A stretch of 64,000 nucleotides of DNA from Ustilaginoidea virens (lineage: Eukaryota > Ascomycota > Sordariomycetes > Hypocreales > Clavicipitaceae), in assembly GCF_000687475.1 (NCBI RefSeq), contig NC_057316.1:2728001-2792000 (forward strand). Reading direction: 5' to 3'. Below the pieces are notes generated by a model. The model saw nothing but the letters and a program-made list of their open reading frames with translations. It ran no database searches and was not told the DNA's origin. Below are positions 44,984 to 57,900 of this stretch, piece by piece. The position numbers and the translations under genes are program-made. Numbering within the stretch: position 1 is the first letter of the stretch; the number at the start of each line of letters is the position of its first letter.

Positions 44984-47900
44984 TTAGCAGGCCCTAAGAC
45001 CTAGTAACTCGCGGAACCTAGTAAATTTAGGGCCCGGCAGTGGCTTTGTAAGACCGTCAGCAGGCATACTATTAGTAGGTAAGTAGGTAATTTTAACCAA
45101 GCCCAGCTGTGCTTGCTCCCTAATATACCGGAATTTTAATAGTGTATACTTAGTGCGAGCATGCTGGTTAGGGTTATTAGAATTCGAAATAGAGCCCTGA
45201 TTATCGCAGTATAATGGTATAGGGCGTAAAATATCGATTTCCAGCTCCTTACAAAGGTTAGAAAGCCACTATACCTCACGGATAGTCTTAAGTAATGCAT
45301 TAGATTCAGCTTCTAAAGTAGATAATACTACTAAAGAGGCTCGCTTGGAACGCCAGCTAATAGGACTACTATTAATAGTAGTCAAGAAGCCTCCAGTAGA
45401 TTTAGAGGTTTCTTTACAGCCAGCAAAGTCGCTATCAGAGTAAGCGGCTATAATAGGCTGTTGGTTGCTTTTAGTAAAGCAAATAGCTAGATTCTCAGTG
45501 CCTTTAAGGTAACTAAAGCTGCCTTTTGCAGCATTTAGATGCACATTAGTTGCTTTCGACATAAACCGAGAAAGGTATTGGGTAGGAAATGCTAGGTCGG
45601 GCCTAGTCATCATTATAAGCCACATTATAGTGCCAGTAAGGCTCTGATAAAGGCTCTGATCAGTAGGGCTAAGGTCTTTTCTACTAGATTCATTTAGAAT
45701 CCCTGGTTGAAGTGGAATTAGCTGAGGTTTAGTATCCTGTAGACCGAATTTAGCTAGGACCTCTATTATAAATTGGGCTTGGTGTAGCCACAATAGACCT
45801 TCCTTCCTATTTCGTATAATCTGTACGCCTAGGAAGAAGGAAGCCGGATCGCGGTCTTCTATAATATAGACCTTATGGAATTTCCTTTTTAGCTGGTTAA
45901 TATAAGTTATATTTGGACCAACTAATAGGCAATCGTCAATATAAGTGACGATAAAGGTGCTGGTGTGCTTATTATAGAAGACGGCAGCATCAGAAGCTAA
46001 AGGTGAAAAACCTTTACTAGAAATCAGGTCTTTTAGCCGGTGTTGCCATTCGCGGGGTGCTTGTTTTAGCCCATATAGGGCCTTCTTTAGTAAGATAGCT
46101 TGCTTAATAGAAGGGTTAAATCCAGCTTCTTTAAGCAAAGTTAGTAACCGTTGGCGCTGTATATTAGACTAAAGCTTGCTATTAGTTAGTAATAAGCTTT
46201 CTGTAAATTCAAGAAATCCGTTAGGGATATCCATATAAATAGTCTTAGAAAGTTCGCTATTAAGGAAGGCGCCTATAAAGTCGATCTGCTCTATTTCCCA
46301 GTTATTACTGGTAGCTAAAGCTAGTATAACCCTCTAGGTAGGTGGGATAGAGGTAGAAGCATAAGTATGCTGGAAGTCCTTTCCTTCGACCTGCATAAAG
46401 CCCTTAACTACTAATCTAGCCTTATATTTTATAGGCTGATTATTAGCATCCTTTTTAACCCGAAAAACAGGCCTATTGCGTATAATTTTCCTATTAATAG
46501 GAATGCTAGACTTAGGAATAAATTGGAAGACTTTAGTATCTAATAGCTGCTCAAATTCCTTAAATAATGCCTTTATCCAAAGGTCTTTTTCAGGACTTCG
46601 TAGCACATCCTTCCAGCTATTAGGCGTACCATTAGAGGCCTTTTTAGCTAGCTTACGCTTAGCTGCATAGCAGGAATCCCATATCAGGTGGCATAAATCC
46701 TGATTAGGGAATAAGTTAGTAAGGCCAGTAGGGTCGGTAGGGCCTGTAGGATTAGTCGGGCTAGCAGGGCTAGTAGGGTTAGCAATATCGGTAGGATTAA
46801 GGCTAGTAAGGATATCTATAAGGTCATCCTTTGCAGTAGCCGGGGACTGTATTATAGGACGGTTATCCAAGGTGGCATTAGTGTTAGTAATATCATCCGG
46901 GGTAGCATTAGTATTAATAACGCTAGTAAAATTAGTAGAGTCCGGCATGCTTTCTAGGTCATCCGGTATAGTATTAGTAATGCTGGTAAGGTTAGTAGGG
47001 TCCGAGATGCTTTCAAGGTCATCTAGTAAAATAGCAGGTTCTTTACTGCTAGATACCCCCTCTGAACCTGTATTTTGCCCTCTGTGAAAGTCTCCTTCTA
47101 GGCTATTAGAAATAGGGCCTATACCTTCATTCTGATGAATAAAGGTAATAAAAGTTGTTTTAGTAATAACCTTCTTCTTTAGAAGGTAGATAAGGTAAGT
47201 ATTATTACCTAGAGTGGCAAGGAGCCTACCAGGCTTGGTACGGGGCGCTAATTTTCTGCTTTTTATACGCTTTTCGTGTGGTATAAGCACTTCAATAGCT
47301 GCTCTAATAGCCCTAAGGTTAATAAGATCAGGGTAGTGCTCCGGTGTTATCTGGTTATAATCCTTTAATAGCTCCTGATAGGGGCTAGAAAGTCTGTTGG
47401 TAACAGCTGTTATATTTACTAGCATAACAACGCTAGTAATTACAGCAGACCAGAGGTTAGATGGTAGTCTTGACTAGGCTATAGTAGCACGTAGCCTATC
47501 AGCTATAACCCTAATGGATCGCTCAGCTAGGCCGTTTTGTTCGTGAATATAAGGGCAAGATGTGTTAAAAGTTATACCCTATTCGATAAGCTAATCACTA
47601 AGCATTTTATTGATTTCATTTCCACCATCATAGTGGAATTCAACAGGCGTTTTACCATATCTGACCTATAGGCTCTATATAAAGCTCTGTAATGCTTTAA
47701 ATACAACAGTGCCTTCCCTATTAGGCAGTAAGTAAAGCCAGCGGAATCGGGATTTTCTGTCCACTAATATAAGGGCAATAGGTCGTTTGTTATATGGCAT
47801 AGGTGATATAGCAAAAGTATCACCTTCTATAATATCTAGACATTTAGCTGGATCAGGTATCGCATCCTTAGAAGGTCTTCTAACCTTCTTAGCCTGAATA

Positions 47901-49957
47901 TAAGCTAAGCAGCGAAAATCAGCATCTTTAACCTTATTAAGGTTAGGAAGACCAGGGGTATTAGCATAGGTCTTTTTAAGTAGCTGAATACCTATATGCC
48001 CTAGCCGTACATGCCAAATGCCGGCTAATTGTAATAGCTTCTGATATTCTGTATCAGCAGCTATGGGGGCAGGAATAGGGGTAGTAGGGTTAGTAACCTC
48101 TACAGGGTCTTCGCTAGTCGTAATAGCGGAAGGTTGGGTAATAGGGCTAGTAGCCTCTACGGGTTCCTTATTAGTCGTAATAGTAGGAATATCGCTAGTC
48201 GTAGTAGCGGGAATAGGGGTAATAGTAGTATCTAGAGGATCACTATAATCAGCAGGGTTAGTAGGGCTGGGGACCTCTACTGTTATACTATTAGTAACAG
48301 TATAATGGCTGCAAGGTTGATGTAGCAGTGGTGTGTCTATTCCTTTCTGTGGAAGGAAAAAGCCGTATTTTTCAAAGTTAAAAATGCCGATACATTTACG
48401 GCTTGCTGACCAAAGCTGATTTTTAATTAGTACCCCTTTAGCGGCATAGTGCTTTACACCGCTAATGATATTAATATCTAAGGCAGGAATATATAGTGCA
48501 TTCTTAAGCTCTATAATACCCCATTTGGTGGGATTAATGCCCTGTAGCATAGTAAATCGTGCTGTGCCCTAACCAGTAGGGGTAATAGGGCCACCACTAG
48601 TAGTAATTACAGGCTTATCATCCTTCTCAAAATGGTGAAAAGTGGTGAAATGCTTCTTATTATTAATAATATGATAAGTGGAACCTGTATCGTAAAGGAG
48701 GGCATCCTTAGGGGTCCTACCGCCTGATTTAGCACTATAGCTTATATCAGTGGATGTAATAGAAGAAGAATAAGATATATTAGTATCCTGGGTATTATAG
48801 TTGCCTATAATAAAGGCCTTAACGTCTTGCTGATTGCTGCTAGAGTCCTGTTTCTTCTTCTGTTACTGCTTCTTTTTCCTATTATTAGTAGAATTATTCT
48901 TGCTATTATTAGTAGAAGCGGCATTAGTAGACCCTTTCTTAAGGTCCTTGGAAGCCTTAAGCTGCTTAGGGTTATTAGCAGCTACCTTAGAAGACCCCTT
49001 AGAACGCTGTTCTTCTAGTAGGTTAACCATAAAATACTGGAGGTTAAATTTGCTGCTGTTAATAACACCTTGGGCGCTATAAGCCCTAATTATAGAGTGT
49101 TGGCGTTCCGTCCAGCGGGTAAATACCCCCTCTACAGCCTAAAGGTATTGGTTAATTTGGTCGAAAGAGTCAATCTTAGAACCTAGGATTCTGAGGCGAG
49201 ATATATAGCTGTTAAATTCGCTGTTAAAAGCCTCTAAAGTGCCTTTATAACCGGTAAAAGTAAGGGTGTGAAAGGTGGGATATAAGTGCGCCCGCTGTAC
49301 TTCTGGTGAGTGGCAATACTGGGCTATTAGCAAAAGATATGCTTCCTCTGGGTCATTACACCAGTCTATAGCCTCTGCAGCTTCTTCACCACAGCTATTC
49401 TTTAGCATTAGTAGTAGAAGTGCCTGCTTAGACTCATCAAAGTGCCTTGCTATAGAGGGGTCATTAATAAAGTTAGCTATTTTAAAGGCCCTAAGCTGTA
49501 TCGTAAGAGCCTGCTTCCACTGGTCGAAATTATAGGGACTTTTTAGCTTTTGGGACTCCTTAAAGCGGTTGGCAGTCTTAGCTAATTCTTTAATAGCCCC
49601 ATCACTAATTTGGTTGGTAATAGTTGTTGTTGGTGCCGTTGTGGTATAAAGAGGCTCTTTACCCTTATATTTTATAGGGGTAGAAGGTTGGTCGATTTCT
49701 ATAACGTCAGCTTCACTATTATTATCCTTAGTAGTAGTCGTCTTAGTGGAAGGTCCAGCTTTAGTGGCTTTAGTAGGCTTCTTATTAGTAGCCTGGGTAG
49801 CCTGGGTGTCGTTATTTTGCCTACTAACTAGGCCCTGTATAAGGTTAGTTAGTATACTCATCTGGGACTTCATATCGTCCATATCCAGCTGTAGTTGTGC
49901 ATTAGTATCAACTTCAGTATCGGATTTAGGGACCTTATAGGATCCTGACTCTGCCAT
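44984..49957 (-). pseudogene. E3 gag-pol, partly open but broken
   Basis: Same frame plan as E1. Gag is open from ATG 49957 for about 270 residues (49139-49957) and is interrupted at a Trp-type position after INQYL. Further open parts are 47675-48550 (protease C-terminal part to integrase start), 46334-47425 (integrase end, hinge, reverse transcriptase N-terminus) and 45269-46138 (reverse transcriptase with YIDD, and RNase H). In gag E3 shows LIQGL, TQATQ, FDQWKQ and AQYCHS where E1 has stops, so it serves as the reference for reading E1's damage. Confidence 0.92.
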
Positions 49958-50750
49958 AGTGGGCAAAAAGGGTTTAAAAATCCGTTGAAAAATGGTGCCG
50001 ATAGTTGTAAGAATAGAAGAATAACTAGCTGAATAGCTAGCAAAATAGTCGAATAACTGGTAAATTAGCTAGTAAAATAGTCGAATAGCTGGTAAAATAG
50101 CCAGTAAAATAGTCGAATAACTAGTCGAATTGCCAGTATATATAGTGGCTAGTAGCCTACTATAAAAATAGCCGCAGATTATAGCGGCCGGTCTCAGTAT
50201 AAAAGCACAGATGCCGTAGGCGTTGTGCAAGTCCGTATTATAGCGTTGATATTCAAGGTGCTTATATGGTGCCGTAATATAAAGGTGCCGTAAGTGCCGT
50301 AGGTGCCGTAGGTGCCGTGGGTGCTATAGGTGCCGTAATATAAAAGGTGCCGTAAATGCCGTACCAAAAGTGCTATAAGTGGGAGAGTATAACAGGTGCC
50401 GTATGGTGCAGTGGGTGTCGTGCACTAGGTGCAAAGGTGTTATACAGTGGTATAGTGTGATAGATATCACACTATAAAGTCCGTAGGTGCCGTAAGTTAC
50501 TCCAAAAATAACGTAAGGTTACGCTAAAAGTGCCGTGAGGTTACGCCGTAAGTTGCCGTTAGGTACGCCGTTGATTGCCGCAGGGTAATACCGTAGGTAA
50601 TAGAGGGTAAGCCAAAGGTAATAATAGGTAAGCCAAAGTTAATAAAGGTAAGCCGAAGATACTAAAGGATAGCTATATTAGTAGTACTAATAAGCAAAAG
50701 AGACCAAGGGGTGAACACAAAAAGATAGGGTAAAAATAAAGAAGTAAAAA
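49958..50750 (-). other. E3 leader with tandem repeats and palindrome
   Basis: Counterpart of the E1 leader: GGTGCCGTA-type 9-bp repeats (about 50279-50345), the palindrome ATAGTGTGATAGATATCACACTAT (about 50453-50476), and GGTAAGCC-type units (50590-50660). Nothing coding recognised. Confidence 0.75.
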
Positions 50751-50765
50751 CCCGGGCTTATAACC
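50751..50765 (-). promoter_or_regulatory. E3 primer-binding site, half-tRNA type
   Basis: CCCGGGCTTATAACC on the plus strand, i.e. the E1 primer site with one G-to-A change. It abuts the 5' LTR. Confidence 0.8.
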
Positions 50766-51545
50766 TATTGCAATTCTAAAGGTCACTATAAAAGTAGAGC
50801 CTTACTAGCTAGCTAGATAGCATAAGACTGTCTGCGACCTGTGAACTAATCTTAGTATAAATACTAGATTTTTCACCAAGTCCTAAGACTATACAAGTGC
50901 TATAAAGCAGGGCAAGTGTAAAGACAAGGCAAATATAAGATAACTAGAAACGCAGGGAAGGTGGAAGTTAAGAGGCATGTAGTGTATTAATAGACTCGAT
51001 TGTGCTACCCTTCAATTATCTAGAAAGAAGGGGGAAAGCTATCCTATATATATACGAAGGAGGGGTGGGCCCAGGCATTCAGGGTAGCCAGTAAGATAGC
51101 TCCCCGTAATGCTCACTATGCCACGTATATGATACGTCAGCAGCCCCATTATATCCGGCCTTTCCAACCACCCTAACCACCGCACTAGTAATTAGTCACC
51201 GCACTAGTAACTAGCCACCACGCTAGTGACTAACCACCACACTAGTGGACTAGCCACCACGCTAGTAGGCCACCACGCTAATTTAGCAATGCCACACCAC
51301 GCTAGTAGGCCGCCACCACGCTAGTAGGCAACCACGCTAATTTAGCAATGCCACACCTTTTTTTAACAAGGCCTACCTTACTTGATATACAGTAAATAAT
51401 CTACTGAAAATCCTTAAGGTAAAAGACAAAGGCCTAAGGTTGGTAAGACTACCGTAAGTCCAAGAGGCGGTATAAGGGCCAGAAGGTTAGTAGGCCAGTA
51501 GGGCATTAGGCCAGCAGCCTAGTAGGCTACTATAGGATTTTAACA
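50766..51545 (-). repeat. E3 5' LTR, about 780 bp
   Basis: Starts TATTGCAATTC and ends GATTTTAACA. Shares several private variants with the 44096 LTR, such as AATTCTAAAGG, supporting that the two belong to one insertion. Confidence 0.92.
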
Positions 51546-51597
51546 GCTTTAAAGCCCTGAAAAAGACCTTTAGATAAAGGCATTATTTAAGGAATTT
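51546..51597 (+). pseudogene. Short pol fragment in inverted orientation
   Basis: About 50 bp matching the pol segment PEKDLxIKALFKEF on the plus strand, opposite to the elements on both sides. It joins a minus-strand RNase H fragment at 51598. Marks a rearrangement junction. Confidence 0.75.
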
Positions 51598-53509
51598 AGT
51601 AGTCAGGAAGCCTCTAGTAGATTTAGAGGTTTCTTTACAGCCAGCAAAATCGCTATCAGAATAAACGGTTATAATAGGCTATTGGTTGCTTTTAGTAGCA
51701 CTAAAGCAAATAGCTTGGTTCTCAGTGCCTTTGAGGTAGCTAAAGCTGCCTTTCGCAGCATTTAAATGCACATTAGTTGCCTTAGACATGAACCGAGAGA
51801 GGTATTGCGTAGGAAATGCTAGGTCGGGCCTAGTCATTATCATAAGCCACATTATAGTGCCAGTAAGGCTCTGATAAAGGCTCTATTTAGTAGGGCTAAA
51901 GTCTTTTCCACTAGATTCATCTAGAACCCCTAGTTGAAGTGGAATAAGCTGAGGTTTAGTATCCTGTAAAATCCGAAAAACAGGCCTATTGCGTATGATT
52001 TTCCTATTAGTAGGAACGCTAGACTTAGGAATAAATTGGAAGACTTTAGTATCCAATAATTACTCAAATTCCTTAAATAAGGCCTTTATCTAGGGGTCTT
52101 TTTCAGGGCTTTATAGTATATCCTTCTAGCTATTTAGCGTGCCATCAGCATTTTTAGCTAGCTTACGCTTCGCTTTATAGCAGGAATCCCATATTAGGTG
52201 GTGTAAATCATAATTAGGGAATAAGTCGGTAGGGCCGGTAGGGCTAGCAGGGCCAGTATGGCTAGTAGGGCTAGCAAGGTCGGCAGAAGTAAGGCTAGTA
52301 AGGATATCTATAAGGTCATCCTTTATAGTAGCCGGGGACTGAATTGTAGGGGTGGTATTAATATTAATAATACCAGGGACGCTTTTAAGGTCATCCAGTA
52401 TAACATTATTATTAGTAATATTAGTAGGGTCCGGCATGCTTTCCAGGTCATCCGGTATAGTATTAGTGTTAGTGATGCTAGTAAGGTTAGTAGAGTTAGT
52501 AGGGTCAGGAATGCTTTCTAGGTCATCTAGTAAAATAGCAGGTTCTCTGCTAGATACCCCCTCTGAACCTATATTTTGCCCTCTGTGAAAGTCCCCTTCT
52601 AGGCCACTAGAAATAGGGCCTATACCTTCATTTTGGTGGATAAAGGTAATAAAGGTTGTTCTAGTAATATCCTTCTTCTTTAAAGGGTAAACCAGGTAGG
52701 TATTAGCATAGGTCTTTTTAAGTAGCTGAATACCTATATGCCCTAGCCGTATATGCCAAATGCCGGCTAATTGTAATAGCTTCTGATATTCTGTATCATC
52801 TGCTATAAGGGCAGGAGTAGGGCTAGTAGCTACTATAGGATTTTCGCTAGTCGTAATAGCGGGATTTTCGCTAGTCGTAATAGCGGGAGAGTTAGTAGTA
52901 GGGCTGGTAGCCTCTACAGGGTCTTCGCTAGTTGTGGTAGCGGGCTGGTTAGTAGTAGGGCTAGTAGCCTCTATAGGTTTCTTACTAGTCGCAGTAGTAG
53001 GAACGGGGGTAATAGTAGTATCCTTAGGATTACTATAATCAGCAGGGTTAGTAGGGCTGGGGACCTCTACTGATATACTATTAGTAATAGTATAATGGCT
53101 GCAAAGTTGATGCAGTAGTGATGTGTCTATTCCTTTCTGTAGAAGGAAAAAGCCGTATTTTTTAAATTTAAAAATGCCGATGCATTTACGGCTTGCTAAC
53201 TAAAGCTGATTTCTAATTAGTACCCCTTTAGCGGCATAGTGCTTTATACCGCTAATAATATTAATATCCAAGGCAGGAATATATAGTGCATTCTTAAGCT
53301 CTATAATACCCCATTTGGTGGGATTAACGCCCTGTAGCATAGTAAATCGTGCTATGCCCCAACCAGTAGGGGAAATAGGGCCACCACCAGTAGTAATTAC
53401 AGGCTTATCATCCTTCTCAAAATGGTGAAAAGTGGTGAAATGCTTCTTATTATTAATAATATGATAAGTAGAGCCGGTATCGTAAAGGAGGGCATCCTTA
53501 GGGGTCCTA
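51598..53509 (-). pseudogene. E5 pol remnants with internal deletions
   Basis: From left to right on the plus strand: RNase H and the end of reverse transcriptase (51598-51966); a jump at about 51967 that removes the central reverse transcriptase; its N-terminus and the hinge (about 51970-52690); a second jump at about 52700 that removes the integrase core; then GAG_pre-integrase, a Thr/Pro-rich linker and protease up to the E4 insertion. The open frame 52126-52437 covers only the hinge. Confidence 0.82.
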
Positions 53510-54080
53510 TGTCAGAATGAAATTATTTATTGTTATTTTATTTTATTATTTTTGGATATCTATCGCCGATAATTCCTACGCATCGCCGCATCATCAGATT
53601 GAAAAAGGTATTAAGTATTCAGTACTTATAATTATATGGCGGCTGCTAGTAAAGTTGAGTACCCAATACTTACATACATTCCCTTACGCGCAAATATATG
53701 ATGCATCACAAATTGATCACACCACTTTATCGTCGCAAATCTCGATGCACTACAAATGCACATTTCGCCACATATCTATGATATCACAGTATGGTCAGGA
53801 TATTTACGTTAGATTGATTTCACTAGGGATGTTCTATGTTGGAATATTATGTATTTAAATCCCTAGATATTCCTACCCAAATAGTGAAAAGGAATGTATG
53901 GATGTATGCATGCAAGCAAGTATGCAGAATTAATACACATCAGATTGTCCCTACGCCTTAGTTTCGTATCTTATCTGTGCCGTTACTTTACCTTACTGCG
54001 ATTTTACCATTCTACTGCCTTTATCCTTCGCATACTGCATTATCTTAGCAGGCGTAAAAAAACACCGTTTTTATTTGACA
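53510..54080 (+). repeat. E4 5' LTR, 571 bp
   Basis: TGTCAGAATG...TTTGACA. The open frames inside it are chance frames, duplicated in the 3' LTR. Confidence 0.95.
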
Positions 54081-54098
54081 ATTATGAGCCCGGTTTAC
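54081..54098 (+). promoter_or_regulatory. E4 primer-binding site, half-tRNA type
   Basis: ATTATGAGCCCGGTTTAC follows the LTR directly and shares TTATGAGCCCGG with the E1 site, again complementary to the initiator tRNA-Met anticodon arm. Confidence 0.7.
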
Positions 54099-54989
54099 AC
54101 CCGGTAAATCGCTTTATTCTATCTATTTTATCCTATCGATTTCTCTCCGACTATTATTCGCATGCATTTATTGCCAGCTGCACGCCGACAAATTATCAGC
54201 TAGTCCGACAGATTGCCAACTGCTTCCCCTTTTTATCGTACACGCAAACAGCTGCATATTAATATTAGCCAGCTGCACGCAGCTGTGCATAGGTTTGCAA
54301 GAGTGTAATTATGCATTCTATGCAATATCAATCTTTTCTTGCTGCTTTATTTCTTATACCTCTGTGCTAATACTATTACTAGGAACATACAAACGCGTGA
54401 TAAACAGCGTGCAAACCTGCACAATCGCGCATTTTCATATTATAATTCTGTCACCTTAATCCGACCTTCGCCGCGCAACGCGCAATAGGTATACCGACTG
54501 CTTACCTACGCACCTTCTATTATATTGTCGCTATTTTGCCAGACGATTTTCTATGATTAAATATTCTTTCCGACGAAGAAATCACCCTCAGGCAAAAGTT
54601 CTGCTAGGGTATCTATGCTGCCATACAAATTGCTAGTATAAGGCACAGCCCAAAAGAACGCAGCAGTGCCGACATATTTGCCTGCGCGAAATATTTCTTC
54701 TGACTTAGGAAGCCGGCAAGCGACTTTTAACTACTAAGGCCAGAAGACCATAAGTGTGGTATATTGTGACTGGATAATTGATCCCTTTTGCCTAGGACTA
54801 TTTACCGGGATTATTTTGCCCTTTGGATTTACTTGGACCTTTATCCGTTAGATTTTCTTTGACTAAAGCTAGGTTATTATTTTTTCTTATTATTATTCTT
54901 TCCTATCTATCTTACCTATCCTACCTATCCTACCTATCCTACCTATCCTACCTATCTTACCTATCCTGCCTTTCCTACCTATTCTACTA
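54099..54989 (+). other. E4 leader; 9-bp CTACCTATC repeat at its end
   Basis: Apparently non-coding. At about 54911-54985 lies an array of about eight CTACCTATC-like units just before the first gag-like residues. Confidence 0.7.
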
Positions 54990-57900
54990 TAGCTACTAAT
55001 ACCGACCTAGGGAACCCGGCAAACTTCTAGCTGCTAGCCAGTAAAGACTGGTTTAAATGGATCTCGATTATTGAGAAGTTCGCTGTCAACGAAAACATCT
55101 GGGCCTATATCAACCCTTCCGTGGAGGAACCTAATAGGCCTACCTTATAATAGCCCGTTAAGCCTACCGCTTCTACCATTAAGCCTTATGCTTCCTCTAT
55201 CTTTAACCTCGACGATTCTGATTTTACTAGGTTGCAGTATATAACGAATGTCTATAGGACTGCCCTATAGGATTATAAGGATAAGAAAAAGGCTCTCGTC
55301 AATATCTAACGCTAGATTATCGCAACTATAGGCAACTACTATGATACTATAAGCCAGGAGAATGATGTTGCCGCACAGCTATACCTATTAAAATAATGCT
55401 TGCAGCCCACCACTTGGGACCATAAAAAAGATATCCGCTAACGCTATACAGCTGTACTGCGAAGTCCTAATAGGACTAAGATATCCAGCTGGATTACTTC
55501 CTATAAGAAAGTCCTTGCAGAAGCTATTAATATCAACATACTAGATACATAAGGACTCCGACCAACCTAGGATTTTATCGACGCCGTGGAATCTATTACA
55601 CCAGCCTTTTCTAATTATTAGAAGAATAGAATCAAGGAAAAGCAACGTAATAATAAAGAAGGATAGGAGAAGAAGATACCCGACGGTTATTATATTAGTG
55701 ATTTATTCGAGCAAGAGTTTGCCTTATAACAATAAAGAGCACAAGGTGCCTTTGCCTCTTTCCAGGATATAGATACCAATAAAAATCAACAAAAACCAAC
55801 TGATATTACTAAGCCAAAACAACTATGTATTTGTGGCCTTTTACATCGCTGGGAAGATTATTATGTTTTAAACCAGCAAAAGGCGCCTAAGGATTAGAAG
55901 CCCAATACCACTATACTTAACAAAATCCAATCCAAATTTTCATCTAATCAGCGCTTTAAGGATATAGTTATCAAAGCATTGCAAGCGAAAGGAATCACGA
56001 TTAATCCTATTGTGTTATAACCACCCTCTCCTTCTACATCACTTGGAATTACATTTGCTAGCAAGGATAGTAATACGTTATACAATGTTGTGCAACCCGA
56101 ACCAACTATATCATCAACGACTATTACTAGCCCATAGGCAAGCCCACAGGCATCCCTATCTATTACCAGCCCATAGGTATCTCTATCTATTACCAGCCTA
56201 TAGGCATCTCTTTCAACCATACTCTATCTACTTAAAGATTCCTGGATACTAGATAGTAGTTCTAACACCTATATCACCAACAATAAGGACCGGTTGCTAG
56301 ATTACGTACTAAATATCGAGCCGGAAATAGCATTTACAGGCGAATCTAATCCTTCTATACTAGGATATAGAAGAGTGCGATTAAATACTAATAAAGGCAT
56401 CTTCGAGCTACTACACGTAGTATATATACCGATATTTTACACTAATGTAGCAAGTTTGGAGCGATTTATGCGTGCAAATTACTATTGGAACTTACAGACT
56501 GGCTGGATTACACACAATAAGGACCGTTTATTTTATACCAACTGGATGTTTGGCCAGCAGGTTATTGAGTATAGCGAAGTCGCTGTTGCTACTGCCACTA
56601 CTACCACTACTGGGGATACTACGGTATTTTACCCCTCTGATGATACTACGGTATCTTGCCCTTCCACATCTAGTACCTCTAAGGATACTACGCCGCCTTC
56701 ATCTATTATTAGTAGGGAAGACCCTACTATACTAGATAAAAATATGTCTCCGTCAATCAACAATTCTACAGCTACACAATCCATACCATTTCATCCCACT
56801 TAACCTACTATAGCGCCCGCTATAGTAGTGGCTATCTCGAAGGATACCTATAATGCGTCTGCCTCGGAAGCTATGGCTACGATATGGCATAAGCGACTAG
56901 GCCACCCTAATAAAGAAGCCTTAGAAAGGATAGTCCAGTCGACTACTAGCGCTAAAATTAAGGGATTACTTACTATTGATTGTAAGTAGTGCTCACTATC
57001 TAAGGCCACTAGGGTTATCAGCCGGCAGCCCCATTTACCTAGCCTAAGACCTTTCTAGCGGGTATATATTGATATATTTATACTGGACCAAGCTTATAAT
57101 GGTGCTATTGCAGTACTATTACTACGGGATAACGATACTAAATTTATCTTCTGTTATCCTTTATATTCTAGGACCCAGTCGGAAATCCTAAGAAAGCTAG
57201 CAGACCTTGACAACTATTTATAGCGCTAGTGGAACCTTGCTATCTCTGTTGTTCATCGCGATAATGATCCTGCTTTCTAGCAATAATACCACAATTGGAA
57301 GACATCCTTAGGTATAGAGGATGAAGTCACAGCGCCTTATACCTTAGCCCAAAACGGCCTAGCTGAACGCTCGGGGGGTATTATAGGGACTAAAGCTAGG
57401 ACCTTACGATTAACTGCTAACCTACCTGAAGACCTATGGCCGGAGCTATAGAAAGCCGCAACCTTCTTATATAATCGCACACCACAATAAGGCCTTCAGT
57501 GGATTACACTATATCAACGGCTTTATTTCTGGCTAGCTAATAACGCTAGGGATACCCAATATACTGATCCTAGGCCTTCTATATCATTCCTTAAGGCTTA
57601 CGGTTGCAAAGCCTATTCATTAATAACAATAGCGTTAAAAGGCACTGATCGACGAGAATTAAAGCTAGCACTACACGCTGAGATAGGATATTTAGTAGGT
57701 TACGATTCTACTAATATCTACCGTATGTGGATTCCCGACCCTTATGAAGTATGACGAATTCGCGATGTTACTTTCGATAAAAATAGCTTCTATAGTGGTA
57801 AAGCCACTGCTACTATACCACAACGAATTGAGATACAACTGCCACAATATATCGATAATGCATCTGAGTATGAGGATATAGACGAGCTCTATATATCTCA

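Larger units (their letters stand above)
44096..51545 (-). mobile_element. Ty1/copia retrotransposon E3 (E1 family), minus strand
   Basis: Both LTRs are present (44096-44869 and 50766-51545), with polypurine tract, complete gag-pol order, leader and primer site between them. About 7.45 kb. Flanks (TAGTA left, GCTTT right) do not form a target duplication, so one side has been rearranged. Among the copies here it keeps the most readable coding sequence. Confidence 0.93.

Noticed and set aside
53517..54262. Two plus-strand frames (113 and 122 residues) near the left end of E4, repeated at 59875-60464
   Set aside because: They lie mainly in the E4 LTRs, so the duplication is explained by LTR identity. 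No domain or conserved start context supports coding.
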